NCBI GenBank assembly: GCA_023386365.1
Contig: JAEWJX010000042.1
Location: 62,001 to 126,000 of the forward strand
Direction of reading: 5' to 3'
DNA: 64,000 nt
From: Actinomycetes bacterium
Lineage (GTDB): Bacteria; Actinomycetota; Actinomycetes; Actinomycetales; Microbacteriaceae
The position numbers and the translations under genes are program-made. Numbering within the stretch: the first letter of the stretch is position 1; the number at the start of each line of letters is the position of its first letter. The notes under the pieces were generated by a model. The model was given only the letters and a program-made list of their open reading frames with translations, searched no databases and was not told the DNA's origin. This document shows positions 17,885-27,968 of this stretch, one piece after another.

Positions 17885-18538
17885 CTAGAGGGTGATCAGC
17901 GACGACACCCAGGCGAACACGACGAACGCGATCACGTTCACCACCACCGTGACCCAGAACACCACCTGGAAGCTCACCTTGACCGTCTTGTGCCGGAACA
18001 CCTGCTGCGCCACGATCGCGCCCGGCCACCCGCCCGCGAGTCCCAGCGCCAGCAGCGACCCTTCCGCGACCCGCCACGACGCGGTGGCCGCCGCGCGCTT
18101 GTCGAGCGCGTACGCGATGAACGTGACGATCGACATGCCCACGTACAGCGTCGGGACCCACAACGGCAGCGGGATGACGAACAGCCACACCAGCACGAAG
18201 ATCGCGGCGAATCCGAGCACGGCGATGTAGCTGAGCCTGCCCGTCCGGTTCGAGGGGGTCAGCGCGGCAGGACGCTGCCAGGTACGCGTCTGCGCCTGCT
18301 CTGGCTCCGCCGTGCGTGAGACCAGCTCCGCACGGGAGGCGCGCGGCTTGCCCTCCGGGGAGAACTCCAGCTCGTAGCCGACGTCGTCGCCCAGCGCCGG
18401 GCGCAGACTCGCATCGCGGAACGCCGAGATGTGCACGAAGACGTCCGGGCCCCCAACGGAGGGAGCCACGAATCCGAAACCGCGCTCGTCATTCCAGGTG
18501 GTCAGTTCACCTGTCATTCGCACCGGGCCGGGTTTCAT
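17885..18538 (-). CDS. Cold-shock domain / DUF1294 membrane fusion protein
   Basis: A 217-residue two-part protein. Residues about 8-70 form a cold-shock domain with GELTTWNDERGFGFVAP (RNP1-like) and DVFVHISAF (RNP2-like), which binds single-stranded nucleic acid. After a linker, residues about 105-217 form the DUF1294 membrane domain with YALDKRAAATASWRVAE, GGWPGAIVAQQVFRHKTVK and about four helices. The fusion is known in other bacteria but its role is not established. The start is uncertain: ATG at 18538 (used here) or 18517, neither with a strong ribosome-binding site. It may begin at a cold-shock start just before GELTTW. Confidence 0.85.
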   Translation of the reverse strand: MKPGPVRMTGELTTWNDERGFGFVAPSVGGPDVFVHISAFRDASLRPALGDDVGYELEFSPEGKPRASRAELVSRTAEPEQAQTRTWQRPAALTPSNRTGRLSYIAVLGFAAIFVLVWLFVIPLPLWVPTLYVGMSIVTFIAYALDKRAAATASWRVAEGSLLALGLAGGWPGAIVAQQVFRHKTVKVSFQVVFWVTVVVNVIAFVVFAWVSSLITL

Positions 18539-18660
18539 CTTGGAGTGGATGCTACGTCGGCCTCCGTCGTGCGGGGAGTACACAGCGGCGCGCCGCGTAC
18601 CCCGAGTCCGGGGGCAGACCCGTCTGCCTACCTCACTCGTGGGGGGAACCCGGGAACGAC

Positions 18661-18690
18661 GAAGGCCCCGGATCTTCATCCGGGGCCTTC
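18661..18690. terminator. Bidirectional hairpin terminator after tRNA-Leu
   Basis: A perfect 13-bp stem (GAAGGCCCCGGAT / ATCCGGGGCCTTC) with a CTTC tetraloop, starting 11 bp downstream of the tRNA 3' end. It separates the tRNA from the cold-shock/DUF1294 gene. Confidence 0.75.
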
Positions 18691-18700
18691 GTGACTCGCG

Positions 18701-18784
18701 TGCGCGAGGGGGGACTTGAACCCCCACGCCCTTTCGGGCACTAGCACCTCAAGCTAGCGCGTCTGCCATTTCCGCCACCCGCGC
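18701..18784 (-). tRNA. tRNA-Leu (GAG anticodon)
   Basis: An 84-nt class II tRNA gene. The acceptor stem GCGCGGG pairs with CTCGCGC (one G-T), discriminator A. The anticodon arm CTAGC-TTGAGGT-GCTAG presents anticodon GAG (plus-strand positions 18748-18750), reading CUC and CUU leucine codons. A long variable arm (GCCCGAAAGGGC) and a T arm with GGTTCAAGTCC are present. CCA is not encoded. Confidence 0.96.
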
Positions 18785-18882
18785 GAGTGCGACCCTCCGC
18801 GAGGAGGACCGGAGACGACATTAGCACGCTCTGAGGGGGTGCTCGTGCGCGGCCGGGCCGCCGCCGGCGCTCCCGCGGCGGG

Positions 18883-18888
18883 TAGCGT
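18883..18888 (+). promoter_or_regulatory. -10 hexamer of a probable leaderless promoter (M20 peptidase)
   Basis: TAGCGT ends 6 nt before the ATG at 18895, with only GGGGGG-rich spacer between, so the transcript probably starts at the initiation codon. Confidence 0.5.
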
Positions 18889-18894
18889 GGGGGG

Positions 18895-20190
18895 ATGGAC
18901 GGCCAACTCGAGGACACCGCCCGCATCGCCCGAGACCTCATCCGCTTCGACACGACGAACTGGGGAGGCGGCCGCGCCACCGGCGAGACGGAGGTGGCGG
19001 AGTACGTCGAGGCGGAACTGCAGGCGCTCGGTCTGGAGCCGCAGCTCATCGACGCCGCGCCGCGGCGCACAAGCGTCGTCGCGCGGGTCGAGGGAAGCGA
19101 TCCGACCCGGCCCGCGCTGGTGCTTCACGGACACCTCGACGTGGTACCCGCCGATCCCGCCAACTGGAGTGTCGACCCGTTCGCGGGCGAGATCCGCGAC
19201 GGGATGCTGTGGGGGCGGGGCGCGGTCGACATGAAGGATATGGACGCCATGATCCTCACGAGCCTGGGCGACATCCTCCGATCCGGACGCCGCCCGGCGC
19301 GCGACCTCGTCGTGGCCTTCTTCGCCGACGAGGAGAACGGGGGAGTATTCGGCTCTCACCACCTCGTCGCCCACCACCCACAGTTGTTCGCGGGTGCCAC
19401 GGAGGCCATCAGCGAAGTAGGCGGATACTCGATCGATCTCGCGGGGCGCCGCGCGTACCTGCTGCAGACGGGTGAGAAGGCGCTCGTGTGGATCCGACTG
19501 GTGTCGCGCGGTGTCGCCGCCCACGGCTCGCGCGTGATCCGTGACAACGCCCTCACGAAGCTGGCGGAGGCGGTCGCCCGCGTCGGTCGCCACCAATGGC
19601 CCGTACAGCTCGGCGCCACCACGAGCGCCATGCTCGACGGCGTCCGGCGGCTTTTGGATGCGACCCCCGACGAAGACCCGGTGGCGCTCATCGAGCGCAC
19701 CGGGGTGGCGGCGGGCTTCCTGCGCTCGACGGTCCGCACCACCTCCAATCCGACCGTGCTCACCGCCGGCTACAAGCACAACGTCATCCCGGATCGGGCG
19801 GAGGCGCTGATCGACGTGCGTCCGTTCGCCGGGCAGGAAGATGTGGTGCTCGCCGAGTTGCGGGAACTGGTCGGCCCGGAGATCGAGGTGGAGATCGTGC
19901 ACCACGACGTCGGCCTCGAGAACCCGTTCGAGGGTCCGTTGGTGGAGAAGATGGTGGCCGCGCTCACGCGGCACGATCCCGAGGCCGAGGTGCTGCCGTA
20001 CCTGCTCTCGGGCGGCACCGACAACAAGGCCCTCAGCGAGCTCGGGATCACAGGCTACGGCTTCGCGCCGCTGAAGCTCGGCCCGGGACTCGACTTCCCG
20101 GCCATGTTCCACGGCGTGGACGAGCGCGTCCCCCTCGATGCCCTCGCGTTCGGGCGCGCGGTGCTGACCGATCTCCTGCTCGAAGCCTGA
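18895..20190 (+). CDS. M20/M25/M40-family metallopeptidase
   Basis: A 431-residue dinuclear zinc amidohydrolase or peptidase. Metal ligands are visible in VLHGHLDVVPAD, GRGAVDMKDMDA (bridging Asp) and FFADEENGG (catalytic Glu pair); a central dimerisation domain carries RLVSRGVAAHGSR, and a late SGGTDNKAL region completes the site. Members cleave dipeptides, N-acylated amino acids or similar amides in the cytoplasm. The substrate cannot be told: succinyl-diaminopimelate desuccinylase, dipeptidase or acylase activity are all possible. uppP follows after 14 bp and may be cotranscribed, though it also has a -10-like element of its own. Confidence 0.9.
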   Translation: MDGQLEDTARIARDLIRFDTTNWGGGRATGETEVAEYVEAELQALGLEPQLIDAAPRRTSVVARVEGSDPTRPALVLHGHLDVVPADPANWSVDPFAGEIRDGMLWGRGAVDMKDMDAMILTSLGDILRSGRRPARDLVVAFFADEENGGVFGSHHLVAHHPQLFAGATEAISEVGGYSIDLAGRRAYLLQTGEKALVWIRLVSRGVAAHGSRVIRDNALTKLAEAVARVGRHQWPVQLGATTSAMLDGVRRLLDATPDEDPVALIERTGVAAGFLRSTVRTTSNPTVLTAGYKHNVIPDRAEALIDVRPFAGQEDVVLAELRELVGPEIEVEIVHHDVGLENPFEGPLVEKMVAALTRHDPEAEVLPYLLSGGTDNKALSELGITGYGFAPLKLGPGLDFPAMFHGVDERVPLDALAFGRAVLTDLLLEA

Positions 20191-20204
20191 CAGAATCGAC
20201 CCCC

Positions 20205-21053
20205 GTGGACTTCCTCGAAGCGATCATCCTCGGCATCGTCCAGGGCCTGACCGAGTTCCTCCCCATCTCCTCCAGTGCGCACCTGCGCATCCTCGGCGAG
20301 GCGGCGGGATGGGACGACCCGGGCGCGACGTTCACCGCGATCACGCAGCTCGGCACCGAGACGGCCGTGCTGATCTACTTCTGGAAAGACATCACCCGGA
20401 TCATCGGCAAATGGTTCCGCTCCTTCGGTTCCAAGGGCGGCACGCATTCCGCCGGGATCCAGAAGGGCGACCCGGATGTTCGGCTCGGATGGCTCATCAT
20501 CATCGGCACCATCCCGATCGTGCTCGCCGGGTACTTCTTCCAGAGCATCATCCGGCACGAGTTGCGGTCGCTCTGGTTCGTCGCCATCGTGATGATCGTT
20601 TTCGGCCTGGTGCTGTGGCTGGCCGACTGGCTCGGGCGGCGCACCAAGGAGCTCGACGACCTCAACTACCGTGACGGGATCCTCGTCGGGCTCGCGCAGA
20701 TGCTGGCGCTGATCCCTGGGGTCAGTCGTTCCGGGGCGTCGATCAGTGCTGGGCTCGCCCTGGGCTACACCCGTACGGCAGCCGCCCGGTTCGCGTTCCT
20801 GCTCGCCGTCCCGGCGGTCTTCGGCAGCGGGCTCTACGAACTGCTCACCTCGTTCCGCGAGCCTGGGTCGAACGCCTACGGTCCGCTGGAGACCCTCGCC
20901 GCCACCGTCGTGGCGTTCGCCGTCGGGTTCGCCGTGATCGCGTTCCTCATGCGCTACCTGTCGAAGGGCTCGTTCCTGCCGTTTGTCATCTACCGTCTGC
21001 TGCTCGGCGGCACGCTGATCGTTTTGCTCAGCATGGGCGTGCTGCAGGCGTAG
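20205..21053 (+). CDS. uppP: Undecaprenyl-diphosphate phosphatase
   Basis: A 282-residue polytopic membrane enzyme that dephosphorylates undecaprenyl diphosphate to recycle the lipid carrier for peptidoglycan and other wall polymers. Signature motifs are GLTEFLPISSSAHL near residue 15 and PGVSRSGASI near residue 170, both lining the catalytic pocket, within about eight helices. The GTG at 20205 is 8 nt after CAGAAT. An upstream in-frame open stretch overlaps the peptidase gene and is non-coding in this frame. Loss of this activity usually raises bacitracin sensitivity. The gene converges with the PAC2 gene, stops abutting. Confidence 0.95.
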   Translation: MDFLEAIILGIVQGLTEFLPISSSAHLRILGEAAGWDDPGATFTAITQLGTETAVLIYFWKDITRIIGKWFRSFGSKGGTHSAGIQKGDPDVRLGWLIIIGTIPIVLAGYFFQSIIRHELRSLWFVAIVMIVFGLVLWLADWLGRRTKELDDLNYRDGILVGLAQMLALIPGVSRSGASISAGLALGYTRTAAARFAFLLAVPAVFGSGLYELLTSFREPGSNAYGPLETLAATVVAFAVGFAVIAFLMRYLSKGSFLPFVIYRLLLGGTLIVLLSMGVLQA

Positions 21054-21908
21054 TCAGGGCGTCGGCGGCTGGTCGCCGTCGCGCTTGCGCAGATACTTCT
21101 CGAACTCTTCGGCGATCGCGTCGCCGGAGGCCTCTGGCGAGTCGACCGTGTCACGCGCCTGTTCGAGCTGCTCGATGTACGCCGACATGTCGTCGTCGTC
21201 GCTGGCGAGGGCGTCGATGCCCTTCTCCCAGGCATCGGCATCTTCGACGAGCGATCCACGCTCGACAGTCACGTCGATGAAGTCCTCGAGTCGCTCGATG
21301 AGCGCCAGGGTGGCTTTGGGGGAGGGCGCGTTGTGCACGTAGTGGGGGACCGACGCCCAGATCGACACCGTGGGGATGCCCGCGCGCTCCGCGGCATCCG
21401 CGAGGACCGAGATGATGCCGACGGGGCCCTCGTAGCTCGACCGCTCGAGGTCGAACCGGTCGCGCACGGTCTGGTTCTCGCTGGAGGCGAAGACGGAGAT
21501 GGGCCGAGTGTGGGGCACGTCGGCGAGCATCGCCCCGAGGAAGACGACCCGTTCGATCCCCGCGACCGAGATGGCGTCGAGCGCCTCTTCCGCGAAGGTC
21601 TTCCAGCCGCGCGAGGGTTCCGTCCCGAGGAGCACATGGATGCCATCGCCCCGGTCGACCGACCCGGAGAGCACGACACTCGGCCAGGCGAGCACTCGGT
21701 CACCGTTGTCGTCGAACGTGATGGTGGGGCGGTTGAACTGATAGTCGAAGTAGTCCTCGGGCTCGACCTCGACGATCGGGACGAGCCCCAACTGGTCGCG
21801 AAGGGCGCGGACGGCGGTGGACGCCGCCTCGCCGGCGTCATTCCAGCCCTCGAAGGCGACGACGAGCGTCGAGCCGCCCTGGCCCCAGTCGTCGCGTGCG
21901 TCGGTCAC
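21054..21908 (-). CDS. PAC2-family protein (proteasome assembly chaperone-like)
   Basis: A 284-residue cytoplasmic protein with the PAC2 fold: VVAFEGWNDAGEAAS near the N-terminus, LGAMLADVPHTRP, and GIPTVSIWASVPHYVHNAPSPKATLAL. It ends with an acidic helical tail. Actinobacterial homologues are conserved next to tRNA m1A methyltransferase and Pup-proteasome genes, but no proteasome subunit is encoded in this window, so function is unclear. The GTG at 21908 follows a GGAGAGGTGGA ribosome-binding region. It is divergent from the HAD hydrolase gene, and the 66-bp gap carries both promoters. Confidence 0.88.
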   Translation of the reverse strand: MTDARDDWGQGGSTLVVAFEGWNDAGEAASTAVRALRDQLGLVPIVEVEPEDYFDYQFNRPTITFDDNGDRVLAWPSVVLSGSVDRGDGIHVLLGTEPSRGWKTFAEEALDAISVAGIERVVFLGAMLADVPHTRPISVFASSENQTVRDRFDLERSSYEGPVGIISVLADAAERAGIPTVSIWASVPHYVHNAPSPKATLALIERLEDFIDVTVERGSLVEDADAWEKGIDALASDDDDMSAYIEQLEQARDTVDSPEASGDAIAEEFEKYLRKRDGDQPPTP

Positions 21909-21960
21909 GGTTCCACCTCTCCGCCCAGCGGGCGTCCATCCCAGGATAGGACCGCGCCCG

Positions 21961-21966
21961 TAGACT
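21961..21966 (+). promoter_or_regulatory. -10 hexamer before the HAD-trmI genes
   Basis: TAGACT ends 8 nt before the GTG at 21975. It probably drives the HAD hydrolase and trmI genes as a leaderless transcript. Confidence 0.5.
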
Positions 21967-21974
21967 TGCCGGTC

Positions 21975-23689
<1,715 letters not shown>

Positions 23690-23768
23690 ACTCGACTCGC
23701 TCCGTGCATCCCCTCCTGACGACTGCTCGTGGTCCGTCGGGACCGCGCCCGTAACGAAAGAAGACTCC

Positions 23769-24773
23769 GTGCGCCGCATCTCCGCGCTTGTCAGCACCGC
23801 CGCGCTCGCGACGGTGCTCGCCGCCACCCTCGTGGGCTGCTCGACGGGACCGTCGACCGACGTGGACGCGTGCGCACCGCTCTTCGCGCCCGGAGATGCC
23901 TCGGAGCTCGTCGACGCGACCGGCAAGGTCGGCTCGGAGCCGAAGGTAGAGTTCCCGGCACCCCTGGTCTCCGCGAAGCCGGAACGATCGGTCCTCGTCG
24001 AGGGTGACGGCATCGTCGCCTCGACCGGCATGACTGTCGACTTCGACGCGGCGATCTTCGACGCCTCCACCGGAGACAAGCTGCTCGCGACCAAGTTCGA
24101 CGGCTCGCAGGGCGTGCGCTACCGCGCCGGCGCCTCGAGCTCGTCCGAAGGTGCCGAACCCGGATCGCTGGCGGACTCGCTTGTCTGCGCGCAGGCCGGA
24201 CAGCGCATTGCCGTCACGTCGACGGTGCTCGCCTCGGGCCTCGACTTCTCCTCGGTCGGCCTCGGCGACGACGACACCGTCGTGTTCGTCGTCGACGTGC
24301 AGGCGGTTTACCTCGCGAAGGCCGACGGCGCCAACCAACTCCCGAAGGACGGCATGCCCTCCGTGGTGACCGCCCCCGATGGCACGCCCGGCATCACGTT
24401 GCCCGACGGCAACCCGCCGTCGGAGACCCGCAGCTCGGTCATCAAGGCCGGATCGGGTGAGGCGATCGCGGACGGCGACAACGCCGTTCTCAACCTCTCC
24501 ATCTGGGTCTGGCCGACAGAGGGCGGCGAGATCAGCCAGCCCTACACGTCGTGGGGCAAGACGCCGATCACCCAGCCGATCTCCGAAGACCCGACCGGTC
24601 AGGAGGGCGTCTCGAAGGGCGTCTACGATGCGCTGCTTGGCGCGAAGGTCGGCTCGCAGGTCCTGGTCGTGGTCGCCCCTGCCGATTCGTACGCAGACGG
24701 CGCCTGGCCGTCGGGCACGACAGCGGGCGACACGCTCGTCTACGTGATCGACGTGCTCGGCATCCAGAAGTAG
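23769..24773 (+). CDS. FKBP-type peptidyl-prolyl isomerase lipoprotein, two domains
   Basis: A 334-residue exported lipoprotein. The N-terminal signal peptide ends in LVGC, with the cysteine at about residue 20 available for lipidation. Two FKBP-like domains follow, about residues 75-180 and 218-330; the second is better conserved, with ISQPYTSWGKTP, GVYDALLGAKVGSQVLVVV and TLVYVIDVLGI. It should assist folding of exported proteins at the outer face of the membrane. The GTG at 23769 follows GAAAGAAG. Its TAG stop is immediately followed, in the same frame, by sequence encoding the N-terminus of PafB. Confidence 0.88.
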   Translation: MRRISALVSTAALATVLAATLVGCSTGPSTDVDACAPLFAPGDASELVDATGKVGSEPKVEFPAPLVSAKPERSVLVEGDGIVASTGMTVDFDAAIFDASTGDKLLATKFDGSQGVRYRAGASSSSEGAEPGSLADSLVCAQAGQRIAVTSTVLASGLDFSSVGLGDDDTVVFVVDVQAVYLAKADGANQLPKDGMPSVVTAPDGTPGITLPDGNPPSETRSSVIKAGSGEAIADGDNAVLNLSIWVWPTEGGEISQPYTSWGKTPITQPISEDPTGQEGVSKGVYDALLGAKVGSQVLVVVAPADSYADGAWPSGTTAGDTLVYVIDVLGIQK

Positions 24774-24836
24774 GTCGACACGAGCACGAAGCCTGCCCCC
24801 GCGCCGGTCCCCGTCGAGGATCGGCTCTTCAGCCTG

Positions 24837-25772
24837 GTGCTGGCACTCCTCGCGACGGAACCGGGGCTCACGAAGTCCGAGATCCTCTCGAGCGTGCGGG
24901 GATACTCGCAGCGCTACGTCGCCGGGGGCGACAACGCGAACCTCGAGCGACAGTTCGAGCGCGACAAGGACGACATCCGCGAGCTCGGTGTGCCGCTCGA
25001 AACCATCGAGCCGCTCGGTGAGCCCGGTGACAACCACAACCTCCGGTATCGCATCCCGAAGGGCGCGTACGACCTCCCCGAGGATGTGCGTTTCACCTCG
25101 GATGAGACCGCGTTGCTGAATCTCGCCGGGATGGTGTGGCGTGAAGGGTCGCTCAACGCCGAATCGCGACGCGCCCTGGTGAAGTTGCGCGCTCTGGGAA
25201 TCGCTGCAGACGAGCCGGTGCTCGGGTATGCGCCGCGCCTGCGGCTCCGGGACGCGGCCTTCGAACCGCTGACGCAGGCGATCGACCGGCGACAGCTGGT
25301 CCGATTCTCCTATCTCAAGCCGGGGGAGAGCCGCGCGCGAGAGCGCGAGGTGATCCCTCTCGCTCTCGTGCAATACGACGGGCGCTGGCACCTGTCGGCA
25401 GAAGAGACGGCGACCGGCATCGGCAAGACGTTCCTGCTCCGCCGCATCGTCGGCAAGGTCGCGGCGGGCAAGCCGGCCCCCGGGCGACCGGGCGATCACA
25501 AGGCCCGGGCTCTCGCCGAACTGGAAGCCGTGTGGGAGGCGGGTGTCGCCGACCTGGAGGTGCGCGCCGGATCGGATGCAGCCCTCCGTCTCGCGCACCG
25601 ACGCGGCACCACCGAGACCGCACCAGGCATCCTCCGGGTGCACTATGTCGACCTGGCGATCCTGGCCGACGAGATCGCCGGATTCGGTCCGGAGGTGCTG
25701 GTTCAGGAGCCCCAGGCCCTGCGCGACGCCGTCATCGAGCGTCTGAAAGCGACGGTGGTCGACCATGGCTGA
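24837..25772 (+). CDS. pafB: PafB, WYL-domain transcriptional regulator (start uncertain)
   Basis: At least 311 residues: an N-terminal winged helix, a central helical part (DVRFTSDETALLNLAGMVWREGS) and a WYL domain (RQLVRFSYLKPG) that may sense a ligand. With PafC it activates the LexA-independent DNA-damage response in mycobacteria. GTG at 24837 is the first canonical start after the FKBP stop, but homologous sequence (VPVEDRLFSLV) already begins at about 24807, in frame and without ATG, GTG or TTG. ACG at 24780, 5 nt after AGTAGG, would give a plausible N-terminus (T-S-T-K-P-A). It overlaps pafC by 8 bp. Confidence 0.88.
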   Translation: MLALLATEPGLTKSEILSSVRGYSQRYVAGGDNANLERQFERDKDDIRELGVPLETIEPLGEPGDNHNLRYRIPKGAYDLPEDVRFTSDETALLNLAGMVWREGSLNAESRRALVKLRALGIAADEPVLGYAPRLRLRDAAFEPLTQAIDRRQLVRFSYLKPGESRAREREVIPLALVQYDGRWHLSAEETATGIGKTFLLRRIVGKVAAGKPAPGRPGDHKARALAELEAVWEAGVADLEVRAGSDAALRLAHRRGTTETAPGILRVHYVDLAILADEIAGFGPEVLVQEPQALRDAVIERLKATVVDHG

Positions 25773-26763
25773 CAAGCGCCACCGCGTTCCATCGCGCTCC
25801 GTCCCACCCCCTCAGGCGCGCGACAAGCTCGCGTTCCTCCTCGCGCTGGTTCCCTGGCTCCTGGAGCACGATCGGGTGAGCGTCCAGGAGGCCGCCGCTC
25901 ATTTCGGTGTCACCGAGGATGAGATCCGGTCGTCGGTCTCACTGGTCGCGTTGAGCGGTGTGCCGGGCACGACGTCCACCTACCAGCACGAGGATCTCTT
26001 CGACATCGACTGGGATGCGTTCGAGCAGGATGACGAGATCGCGATCACGCAGCATGTCGGGATCGACGACGCGCCGCGGCTGTCGGCGCGGGAAGCGGCG
26101 GCGCTCATCGCCGGGCTGCAGTATCTGCAGGCGCTCCCGGAGAACGCCGACAGCGCCGCGCTGAAGACCCTCGTCGCGAAGCTCTCGCGTGGGGCGTCGG
26201 CGGAACCCAGCCAGCTCGCGGTCGCCGGCGGCGGCGAGGACGACGTGCTCCTGCTGGTGCGTCGTGCCGTTTCGGAGGGTCGCCGAGTGCGGTTCGCCTA
26301 CCTGAACTCGCGCGGCGAACGCGAGGAGCGCGACGTCGACCCGCTTCGCGTCGAGTCAATCGACGCCGACTGGTATCTGCGCGGCTGGTGCCACCTGCGG
26401 CAGGACCTGCGCACCTTCCGATTCGATCGGATGAGCGGTGTGCGGGTCACGGAGCTGCCGATCGAGCACACCGTCGAGGAGGTGCGCCTGCCCGACACCC
26501 TGTTCGAGCCGTCGGACGAGGACCTCGAGGTGACCATCGAGGCCGCGCTGGAGGTGATCGGCCTGCTCGCCGACTACATCCCCGACGGTGCGCTCACGAG
26601 CGAGGTGGGCGATCGCATCCGCACGACCCTCCGCGTGTCGCACTATCACGGGCTCAAGCGCCTCATCGCGGGTATGCCGGGCACGGTCCGCGTGGTGGCG
26701 CCGGAGCAGGCGCGACGCGCGGTCGCCGAGTGGGCGGACGCGGGCCTGGCGCGCTACGCGTAG
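25765..26763 (+). CDS. pafC: PafC, WYL-domain transcriptional regulator
   Basis: A 332-residue partner of PafB with the same layout: winged helix around residues 20-65 (ARDKLAFLLALVPWLLEHD), a central region with LSAREAAALIAGLQYLQAL, a WYL domain (GRRVRFAYLNSRGEREERDVDP and DWYLRGWCHLRQDLRTFRFDRM) and a C-terminal WCX-like extension. In mycobacteria PafB and PafC form a heterodimer that activates repair genes after DNA damage. Here the ATG lies 8 bp inside pafB, so equal synthesis by translational coupling is likely. No Pup-ligase pafA is present in this window. Confidence 0.93.
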   Translation: MADKRHRVPSRSVPPPQARDKLAFLLALVPWLLEHDRVSVQEAAAHFGVTEDEIRSSVSLVALSGVPGTTSTYQHEDLFDIDWDAFEQDDEIAITQHVGIDDAPRLSAREAAALIAGLQYLQALPENADSAALKTLVAKLSRGASAEPSQLAVAGGGEDDVLLLVRRAVSEGRRVRFAYLNSRGEREERDVDPLRVESIDADWYLRGWCHLRQDLRTFRFDRMSGVRVTELPIEHTVEEVRLPDTLFEPSDEDLEVTIEAALEVIGLLADYIPDGALTSEVGDRIRTTLRVSHYHGLKRLIAGMPGTVRVVAPEQARRAVAEWADAGLARYA

Positions 26764-26766
26764 ACT
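26761..26766 (+). promoter_or_regulatory. -10 hexamer before tatA
   Basis: TAGACT overlaps the pafC stop codon and lies 33 nt before the tatA ATG. It suggests a promoter for the tatA-tatC-helicase genes with a short 5' leader. Confidence 0.4.
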
Positions 26767-26799
26767 GAACGCACCTGCACACAGACGACGGGATCGATC

Positions 26800-27060
26800 A
26801 TGGGCATCTTCGGCAACGCTTTCGGGTGGCCTCACCTGCTGGTCATCCTCATCGTCGTGCTCCTGCTGTTCGGAGCCACCAAGCTTCCGGCTCTCGCCAA
26901 GGGTGTCGGCCAGTCGGTGAAGATCTTCCGCAAGGAGATGAAGACCGACGAAGACGGCAACCCGATCGACGGCACCGTGAAGTCCGAGGCGGCGACGGGC
27001 AGCACGACCGAGACGACGACGTCCGTCGACCCGGTGAACAAGCCCGTCGACAAGCCGTAG
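26800..27060 (+). CDS. tatA: Sec-independent translocase protein TatA
   Basis: An 86-residue pore-forming component of the twin-arginine translocase, which exports folded proteins. It has the short N-terminal helix [27 protein letters not shown], described here by parts: residues about 11-25 form the membrane span, followed by the conserved F-G-x-x-K-L-P hinge, an amphipathic helix ([10 protein letters not shown]) and a flexible acidic, threonine-rich tail. Length and hinge favour TatA over TatB. tatC follows after 5 bp, giving the usual tatAC arrangement. Confidence 0.94.
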   Translation: MGIFGNAFGWPHLLVILIVVLLLFGATKLPALAKGVGQSVKIFRKEMKTDEDGNPIDGTVKSEAATGSTTETTTSVDPVNKPVDKP

Positions 27061-27065
27061 CCGCC

Positions 27066-27968
27066 GTGGCCGAGAACTCGGCCCGCGAGGAGCGTCGGCG
27101 CGCGAAGACCTCGCGCGGCAAGAATCCCGAGCGTCGGATGTCGCTCGGCGAGCATCTGATCGAGTTGCGTAAGCGGCTGACCCGCGCCGCGATCGCCATC
27201 GTCATCGGCACGGTGGTGGGGTGGATGCTCTACGACCTCACCTGGCTGGGTCAGCTTCTCAATCCGATCATCCCCGGCGCGACTGCCGCGCTCGAGGGCC
27301 GTGGCACCTGGTCGGCGATCAGCGAACCCGTGATGCGCATCGCGGAGGCGAAGGGCGCCGATCCCGACCGGATCGCGCTCAACTTCACGAACATCACGGG
27401 CCCGTTCGACATCCAGCTCCAGGTGGCACTCGTGACGGGCATCGTGCTCTCGAGCCCGGCCTGGCTCTACCAGCTGTTCGCGTTCTTCGTACCGGGCCTG
27501 AACTCGCGGGAGAAGCGCTACACGTTCGGCTTCTTCTTCACCGCGGTGCCGCTGTTCTTCCTCGGGTGCGCTGCCGGCTGGTTCGTGCTGCCCCACATCG
27601 TCGAGATCATGTTCCGTTTTGTCCCGCCCGACGCGACGACTCTGTACGAGGCGAAGACCTACCTCGATTTCGTGCTGAAGCTCGTGCTGGCGACCGGCAT
27701 CGCCTTCGTGCTGCCCGTGTTCCTGGTGCTGCTCAACTTCGTGGGTGTGCTGCAGGGTCGCACGATCCTGAAGGGCTGGCGGTGGGCGATCCTGGCGATC
27801 ACGCTCTTCACCGCGATCGCGACTCCCGCGGCGGATGTGATCTCGATGTTCCTCTTGGCGATCCCCATGGTGGGCCTCTACTTCGCTGCGGTGGGTGTCG
27901 CGCTCTGGCACGACAGGTCGATCGCGCGCCGTGCGGATGCGCTCGAGGCGAGCCTCAGCGGCGCATGA
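27066..27968 (+). CDS. tatC: Sec-independent translocase protein TatC
   Basis: A 300-residue inner-membrane receptor for twin-arginine signal peptides. The charged cytoplasmic N-terminus includes MSLGEHLIELRKRL, the conserved signal-peptide binding region. Six membrane helices follow, with FNITGPFD-like NFTNITGPFDIQLQ, SSPAWLYQLFAFFVPGL and PVFLVLLNFVGVL. The GTG at 27066 is 5 bp after tatA. An about 20-residue basic stretch precedes the conserved start. The stop overlaps the helicase ATG (ATGA), tying Tat and helicase expression together as in other actinobacteria. Confidence 0.95.
   Translation: MAENSAREERRRAKTSRGKNPERRMSLGEHLIELRKRLTRAAIAIVIGTVVGWMLYDLTWLGQLLNPIIPGATAALEGRGTWSAISEPVMRIAEAKGADPDRIALNFTNITGPFDIQLQVALVTGIVLSSPAWLYQLFAFFVPGLNSREKRYTFGFFFTAVPLFFLGCAAGWFVLPHIVEIMFRFVPPDATTLYEAKTYLDFVLKLVLATGIAFVLPVFLVLLNFVGVLQGRTILKGWRWAILAITLFTAIATPAADVISMFLLAIPMVGLYFAAVGVALWHDRSIARRADALEASLSGA

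Noticed and set aside
23769..25772. FKBP-PafB as one protein read through TAG
   Set aside because: The frames are continuous except for TAG, but a lipoprotein signal on an intracellular DNA-binding regulator makes no sense, and the FKBP domain ends naturally at the stop. Kept only as an option in the start-codon finding.
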